Assembly (NCBI GenBank): GCA_041689205.1
Contig: JBDNGQ010000025.1
Span: forward strand, 1 to 10,658
Length of the DNA: 10,658 nt
Direction of reading: 5' to 3'
Source of the DNA: JAVVEG01 sp041689205
Lineage (GTDB): Bacteria > Pseudomonadota > Gammaproteobacteria > Pseudomonadales > Pseudohongiellaceae
A model generated the notes under the pieces. It was not told where the DNA came from, did no database searches, and saw only the letters and a program-made list of their open reading frames with translations. Position numbers and translations under genes: made by a program. Of this stretch, positions 7,690-10,658 are shown piece by piece (position 1 is the stretch's first letter; each line of letters begins with the position of its first letter).

Positions 7690-7800
7690 GGGGTTTTAGC
7701 TACCCGCCAGGCTACGGGTTCAAGTAAACCACGGTGATGCACATCATCGCTTAGGAGACCTTCTAATAGAATTTGTCGTCAGTGAAATCCATACCATAAC

Positions 7801-8475
7801 TCAGGCGCGCGCATGCAACTGCAAAGCGATCAGATCCGAACCTAGTAGAGTCAGTGAACCAGTTTTTTTGTAAACACCACCATCGAGATTCATGACATTG
7901 CCGAGTCGACGAGGACTGGGTTTTTGCGGCGTGTGACCGACCAGGACAAGAGCAATATTTGCCACAGGTCTGTCATCATTGAACTCAAAACGCGTTCGAG
8001 ACCAAAGGGCAGTGGCTTGCGTACGAGGGTTATTGACTGACTTGCAAAACTTATCCCAGTCCCGATAAGGCACAGTCGCATGGACCATACCAATTCGCCC
8101 ACCCAAAATCTCAACCTCAAATGCCATTGGCAGGGTAGAGAAAAGTAGCTGGTAGTATTCTTTGTCTTTTTGGCAGAGATCGAGGAACCATTGCCCGCCG
8201 TTTGATATTGCTGTCAGGCGGTCACGGGGCGTGTAGTCGATTAACATTTGTTCGTGATTACCACGAATACTATGGAACCAGTTGTGCGATAAGAACTCGG
8301 AGACCCTGGCTGAATCTGGGCCTCGATCAACCAAGTCACCAATTGCAAACAATCTATCGGTTTGAGGATCAAAGTTGACCGCTTCGAGTTTGCGCTCAAG
8401 CAGATTAAAGTAGCCGTGAATATCGCCGACAAAAAAATCTTGTCCTTGTTGGTTAATCGGAAAATATTTGATCAT
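7801..8475 (-). CDS. PPP-family serine/threonine phosphatase (metallophosphoesterase)
   Basis: The 224-residue protein has all metal-binding motifs of bacterial PPP phosphatases (lambda phosphatase, PrpA/PphA type). These are GDIHG (17-21), GDLVDRG (46-52), RGNHE (71-75), MVHA (130-133) and VGHT (179-182). The size matches the family and no residue is missing, so it is likely active as a dinuclear-metal Ser/Thr or Tyr phosphatase in the cytoplasm. ATG 8475 has AGGG about 10 bases upstream. Gaps of 106 bp before it and 172 bp after it are larger than elsewhere in the cluster, so it may have its own promoter. Its substrate could be a cluster component; related enzymes can also act on nucleotides such as Ap4A, which cannot be ruled out. 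Confidence 0.9.
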   Translation of the reverse strand: MIKYFPINQQGQDFFVGDIHGYFNLLERKLEAVNFDPQTDRLFAIGDLVDRGPDSARVSEFLSHNWFHSIRGNHEQMLIDYTPRDRLTAISNGGQWFLDLCQKDKEYYQLLFSTLPMAFEVEILGGRIGMVHATVPYRDWDKFCKSVNNPRTQATALWSRTRFEFNDDRPVANIALVLVGHTPQKPSPRRLGNVMNLDGGVYKKTGSLTLLGSDLIALQLHARA

Positions 8476-8581
8476 GAGTTACAACACCCTGTTCATAGTT
8501 GCTTGGATTTTGAAATGCGCACCCTTAACGTTTTAGTCGCAATAACCTCAATGGATATCCTGCACAGAGAGTAACATTGCG

Positions 8582-9415
8582 TTAGCGGTATGTTTTTTCA
8601 AGATAGCCGCGAAGTCGCTTTACAGAATTAAAGTCAACTGGCACAAAACTCTGCAGATCTGTCAAAGGACGAATATCCAGAGCAAAGTTAATAGCCGAGT
8701 TGTCCCTTAAGCCGTAGGTCGTGATCCCAATAACCTGCCCCTGCAGGTTCAGCAGCGGGCCTCCTGAACTACCCGAGTGAATTGCCGCATCAGTACCTAT
8801 ATCGCCTTCAATCAAGCTGGAGACGATTCCTTTGCTAGCCAGCAGAGGCAGTCCTAACGGGTATCCTAGAGCGACAACTTCTTCCCCCATGCGGACATCG
8901 GCCAGTGCAATCGTCAGTGCTGGCAAGTCTCGACAGGCATCGGGGGCTATCAGAAGAGCGGCATCGTGTTCGAGGTGGTCCCGTACCTCAATGATGGCAA
9001 CAGAGCGTCCCTGGTTTGTTCTAACCTCAAGGGTATAGCCAGATAGTTTCCTGAAGCCTCGCCGCTGCAGGCTTGCGATCTCATAAAAATTAAGAACATG
9101 ACTATTGGTGATCAGGCTCACCTGGCAGTTTGAATCGGTACTGAACGCAAACGCACTGCCGAGCGTCCTGTGCGTTTGCCGACGCCCAAACCATGACTTT
9201 ATCTCGTAGTCAACTTGGATCTGGACAACCGAACCAGACGCCTGGGCAAGGATCTGCGTTAAATCTGTCGTTGCTGCCTCGACCGGTGGCGCTAAACGGA
9301 TGGTGATTTGAGAATTTCTTGCCAACATACCCATCGCGATAAGGAGTAAGACAAGCAGACTGCCCATGCCCAAAACAGATAAATTCAGATACGCTCTCAA
9401 GTGGTCTCGCTCCAA
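8582..9415 (-). CDS. Membrane-anchored trypsin-like (S1C) serine protease
   Basis: One N-terminal hydrophobic segment (about 11-31, LGMGSLLVLLLIAMGML) is followed by a trypsin-fold domain, so the catalytic part probably faces the periplasm. The triad is readable: H106 (ITNSHVLNF), D151 (LEHDAALLI) and S217 (HSGSSGGPLL). Family features VALGYPLGLP and GQVIGITTYGL also fit. Unlike DegP-type HtrA proteins it has no PDZ domain. The start is uncertain: TTG 9415 gives 277 residues, but TTG 9400, with GGAG about 9 bases upstream, is as good. It begins a few bases after the csrA-like stop, so the two are surely co-transcribed. It may sense or process an envelope substrate; that is inference. Confidence 0.87.
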   Translation of the reverse strand: MERDHLRAYLNLSVLGMGSLLVLLLIAMGMLARNSQITIRLAPPVEAATTDLTQILAQASGSVVQIQVDYEIKSWFGRRQTHRTLGSAFAFSTDSNCQVSLITNSHVLNFYEIASLQRRGFRKLSGYTLEVRTNQGRSVAIIEVRDHLEHDAALLIAPDACRDLPALTIALADVRMGEEVVALGYPLGLPLLASKGIVSSLIEGDIGTDAAIHSGSSGGPLLNLQGQVIGITTYGLRDNSAINFALDIRPLTDLQSFVPVDFNSVKRLRGYLEKTYR

Positions 9416-9421
9416 AGCTTG

Positions 9422-9559
9422 TCAAAGGGAGCAAGTGTCGCGCAATGTGCGACAAATAATGTCGTTTCCTTGCTGCAGGTTGAAGAGCACTATCTCAACT
9501 GTGCGATCTGAGGCTTCTAGAATGATCCTTTGGCCATGTTTACGTTCAATTACCAGCAT
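9422..9559 (-). CDS. Small CsrA-like RNA-binding protein, 45 residues
   Basis: The first 28 residues follow the CsrA/RsmA pattern: MLVIERKHGQRIIL for strands 1 and 2 (Met-Leu-x-Ile-x-Arg at the start, Gly at position 9), then TVEIVLFNL for strand 3. Strand 4 is replaced by DIICRTL, and the usual C-terminal helix with the RNA-contacting VHREEIY segment is lacking, so the protein is shorter than the typical 60 or so residues. ATG 9559 has AAGGA 6 bases upstream, and the stop is 6 bp before the protease start. CsrA proteins bind GGA motifs in mRNA leaders and control translation. This one may be a diverged regulator of local genes, or a degraded copy. The family call rests on pattern recognition only. 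Confidence 0.65.
   Translation of the reverse strand: MLVIERKHGQRIILEASDRTVEIVLFNLQQGNDIICRTLRDTCSL
9436..9464. promoter_or_regulatory. Inverted-repeat operator, site 2, inside the csrA-like gene
   Basis: Half-sites alternate: TGTCGC (9436-9441), TGCGACA (9448-9454) and TGTCG (9460-9464). The last two form the standard element with a 5-bp AATAA spacer and the right arm matching 5 of 7. The first two form an extra inverted pair. The site lies just before the protease gene and within codons of the csrA-like gene, so a bound protein could act as a roadblock or form a loop with the site at 9630-9648. Confidence 0.5.
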
Positions 9560-9629
9560 TATCGTTCCTTAATAATTTAGGCAGGCACATAGCACAGTAG
9601 GTTTTCGATATTGGTTGATTCATGACATG

Positions 9630-9648
9630 TGCGACACAAAATGTCGCT
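9630..9648. promoter_or_regulatory. Inverted-repeat operator, site 3, divergent region
   Basis: TGCGACA-CAAAA-TGTCGCT has 6 of 7 arm bases paired and the 5-bp A-rich spacer. It lies 71 bp before the csrA-like start and 168 bp before the plus-strand gene at 9816, so it could control both directions. It is the second-best copy of the motif in the window. Confidence 0.65.
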
Positions 9649-9778
9649 GGATTGTGTTCTTTTTGGTGGGTGTTCCAAATAAAATAAAATTCTAGTTATT
9701 AAATCTTGAAGATGATAAAAAGAACCGCATTTATTCGCGAATTGAAGCTTAAGAGTTCGCTTTCTAATAGTTCTTATG

Positions 9779-9811
9779 AGGCCAAGGGCCTTTTTAATTA
9801 GCCGGGAGGCC
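9779..9811 (+). promoter_or_regulatory. Leader with two alternative hairpins over the ribosome binding site
   Basis: AGGCC (9779-9783) can pair with GGCCT (9787-9791); five T residues (9791-9795) follow, a weak intrinsic-terminator shape. The same GGCCT can instead pair with AGGCC (9807-9811), which overlaps the Shine-Dalgarno GGGAGG (9804-9809) of the gene at 9816. The two stems exclude each other, as in attenuators or translational switches. The GGA in the ribosome site is also the core of CsrA targets. Stems of 5 bp are short, so folding energy needs to be computed. Confidence 0.35.
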
Positions 9812-9815
9812 TACC

Positions 9816-10514
9816 ATGTGCTTTTGCTTTGCAGATTATCTCCAAAACAATTACGCCGATGCATGTGATATGCAGATTAACATTCACATTCACCTCGACC
9901 AGCCAATGGTCGACATGCTCCAGCACGGACCGTACGATGCCGTTCTTGTACGAGCATGGATGAGGCAATACGGTCTATTCCAAGGCATCACGAGGCAACA
10001 GAGAATTGACATCGCCAATCGCTTTCTGCAATTTGCTCAGGATCAAGTTGCTCAGGATCAGGTTGCTGGTGATCAGGTTGCTGCTGAGCCCGACGCCGGA
10101 AGGATCCAAGCGCTGTACGGCACGCTATTGCACGCTCTGCATAACGAAGTGCCACGGAGTTGGGTCTCGGCGACGTCCAAACTCCTATGGTGCCTTTACC
10201 CTAATACAATCATTATTTACGATGCCTTCGTCCATCGAGCCTTGGTCGTCATGCAGTGCATTGATGATGATCTACGTGGCTTTCCCAGAATAGGAACAGC
10301 ACCCCCGATCAATGCTGAGCTCGCTATTGCCAATGCGGTGCAGCACTACATGAACTATCAGTGCATGGTCCGCAGGCTGCTGCAGATACATGCCTTGCGT
10401 CTGCAAGATCTGGGACTCCAACACAATAATGCGTATCCTTACGATGTTAGGATCATGGATAAGGTGCTGTGGATGATCGGAAATCCAAATTTTCCACATC
10501 ACGGAGAGGTATAA
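9816..10514 (+). CDS. Hypothetical protein of unknown function, 232 residues
   Basis: The frame is intact and has an excellent ribosome site (GGGAGG, 6 bases before ATG 9816). I do not recognise the family with confidence. The C-terminal part, SKLLWCLYPNTIIIYDAFVH (121-140) with DVRIMDKVLWMIG (210-222), has the pattern SK-hydrophobic-P-x-YD-x2-V followed by R-x2-D-x2-LW-x2-G. I associate that pattern with helical OGG-like proteins of unknown role in defence and accessory regions; this is a weak link. Residues 76-90 hold three DQVAx repeats, listed separately. There is no signal peptide or membrane helix. The gene is divergent from the csrA-like operon and could share its operator at 9630-9648. 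The IS element begins soon after its stop. Confidence 0.7.
   Translation: MCFCFADYLQNNYADACDMQINIHIHLDQPMVDMLQHGPYDAVLVRAWMRQYGLFQGITRQQRIDIANRFLQFAQDQVAQDQVAGDQVAAEPDAGRIQALYGTLLHALHNEVPRSWVSATSKLLWCLYPNTIIIYDAFVHRALVVMQCIDDDLRGFPRIGTAPPINAELAIANAVQHYMNYQCMVRRLLQIHALRLQDLGLQHNNAYPYDVRIMDKVLWMIGNPNFPHHGEV
10041..10085 (+). repeat. Three in-frame 15-bp tandem repeats
   Basis: Three copies start at 10041, 10056 and 10071, each GATCARGTTGCT plus a variable last codon, giving DQVAQ-DQVAG-DQVAA. The preceding bases TTTGCTCAG resemble the end of a further unit. Since the unit is a multiple of 3, copy number can change without breaking the frame. Confidence 0.85.
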
Positions 10515-10545
10515 CCAAATCTGGTGTTTAAGCAGTTGAAAAAAA

Positions 10546-10606
10546 GCGGCGTATCTGGTTGATTTGTTGTTACCACACACCAAACCAACCTGAGGAGATA
10601 CACCGC
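10546..10606 (+). promoter_or_regulatory. Hairpin covering the transposase ribosome binding site
   Basis: GCGGCGTATCT (10546-10556) pairs with AGATACACCGC (10596-10606) with one mismatch, and GGTTGATTTG (10557-10566) pairs with CAAACCAACC (10581-10590) with one mismatch. TGAGG (10591-10595) bulges out. The stem holds the Shine-Dalgarno GAGGAG (10592-10597). In several insertion sequences such a stem blocks translation from transcripts that start outside the element; the same is inferred here. Confidence 0.5.
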
Positions 10607-10607
10607 C

Positions 10608-10658
10608 GTGGATAAGAATAATATTGTTGAGCTCGCAGGTCGAGAGCAGATTATCGAC
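10608..10658 (+). CDS. IS256-family transposase, 5' end only
   Basis: The frame starts at GTG 10608 with GAGGAG (10592-10597) about 10 bases upstream and runs off the window after 17 codons. The product begins MDKNNIVELAGREQIID. This matches the N-termini of many IS256-family (mutator-type, DDE) transposases, in which a short acidic LAxR/GR leader precedes the PLTELLR block. The identification rests on these few residues, so it is moderate. The left terminal inverted repeat should lie between 10515 and 10545, but I cannot fix its edge. Confidence 0.6.
   Translation, partial: MDKNNIVELAGREQIID

Noticed and set aside
7629..7742. N-terminal extension of the AAA+ protein from a GTG at 7742
   Set aside because: No ribosome site before the GTG, unlikely composition, and a strong ribosome site before ATG 7628; it would also cover the operator at 7671-7689.
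8535..8541. AGTCGCA half-site upstream of the phosphatase gene
   Set aside because: The opposite arm at 5-bp spacing matches only 1 of 7 bases, so it is a single chance-level half-site.
8362..8574. 70-residue plus-strand open frame between the phosphatase and protease genes
   Set aside because: Mostly antisense to the phosphatase gene, no ribosome site and no family pattern.
10041..10085. CRISPR-like repeat array
   Set aside because: The 15-bp units are directly adjacent with no spacers and translate in frame; they are a coding tandem repeat.
1..10658. tRNA or rRNA genes
   Set aside because: I looked for cloverleaf arms with T-loop sequence and conserved rRNA blocks and saw none.

Overview
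The window looks like an accessory (island-type) segment of a proteobacterial chromosome or large element, probably gamma- or betaproteobacterial. The reasons are clear Shine-Dalgarno sites, mid-range base composition with AT-rich intergenic gaps, a CsrA-type regulator, an AbiE toxin-antitoxin remnant and an IS256-type transposase start. The species cannot be named from the sequence.

Left part (1-1650): mostly non-coding or decayed DNA. It holds two hairpins, a doubtful 41-residue ORF, and on the minus strand the wreck of a type IV (AbiE) toxin-antitoxin pair. The antitoxin is frameshifted and fused by deletion to the second half of the nucleotidyltransferase toxin, which also carries an in-frame stop. 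Next, on the plus strand, come a DnaQ-like DEDDh exonuclease gene with damaged catalytic and C-terminal regions, and an intact 244-residue protein of unknown function (2275-3009).

Central part (3034-9559): six genes all on the minus strand. In order of transcription they are a 45-residue CsrA-like RNA-binding protein, a membrane-anchored trypsin-like (S1C) protease, a PPP-family Ser/Thr phosphatase, a 697-residue tandem AAA+ ATPase, a DUF2779 protein that joins a Cas4/RecB-like Fe-S nuclease to a DEDD exonuclease, and a WYL-domain HTH regulator. The last two are 1 bp apart. The mix of nuclease, AAA+ ATPase, protease, phosphatase and WYL regulator resembles a conflict or defence module, but I do not recognise it as a described system.

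A repeated inverted repeat, consensus TGCGACA-N5-TGTCGCA, occurs upstream of the exonuclease gene, upstream of and inside the csrA-like gene, and in weaker form upstream of the AAA+ gene. This suggests one repressor, plausibly the WYL protein, controls the units at both ends of the window.

Right part (9560-10658): a divergent intergenic region with an operator and a switch-like leader, an unrecognised 232-residue protein with an in-frame 15-bp tandem repeat, and the 5' end of an IS256-family transposase whose ribosome binding site lies in a long hairpin.
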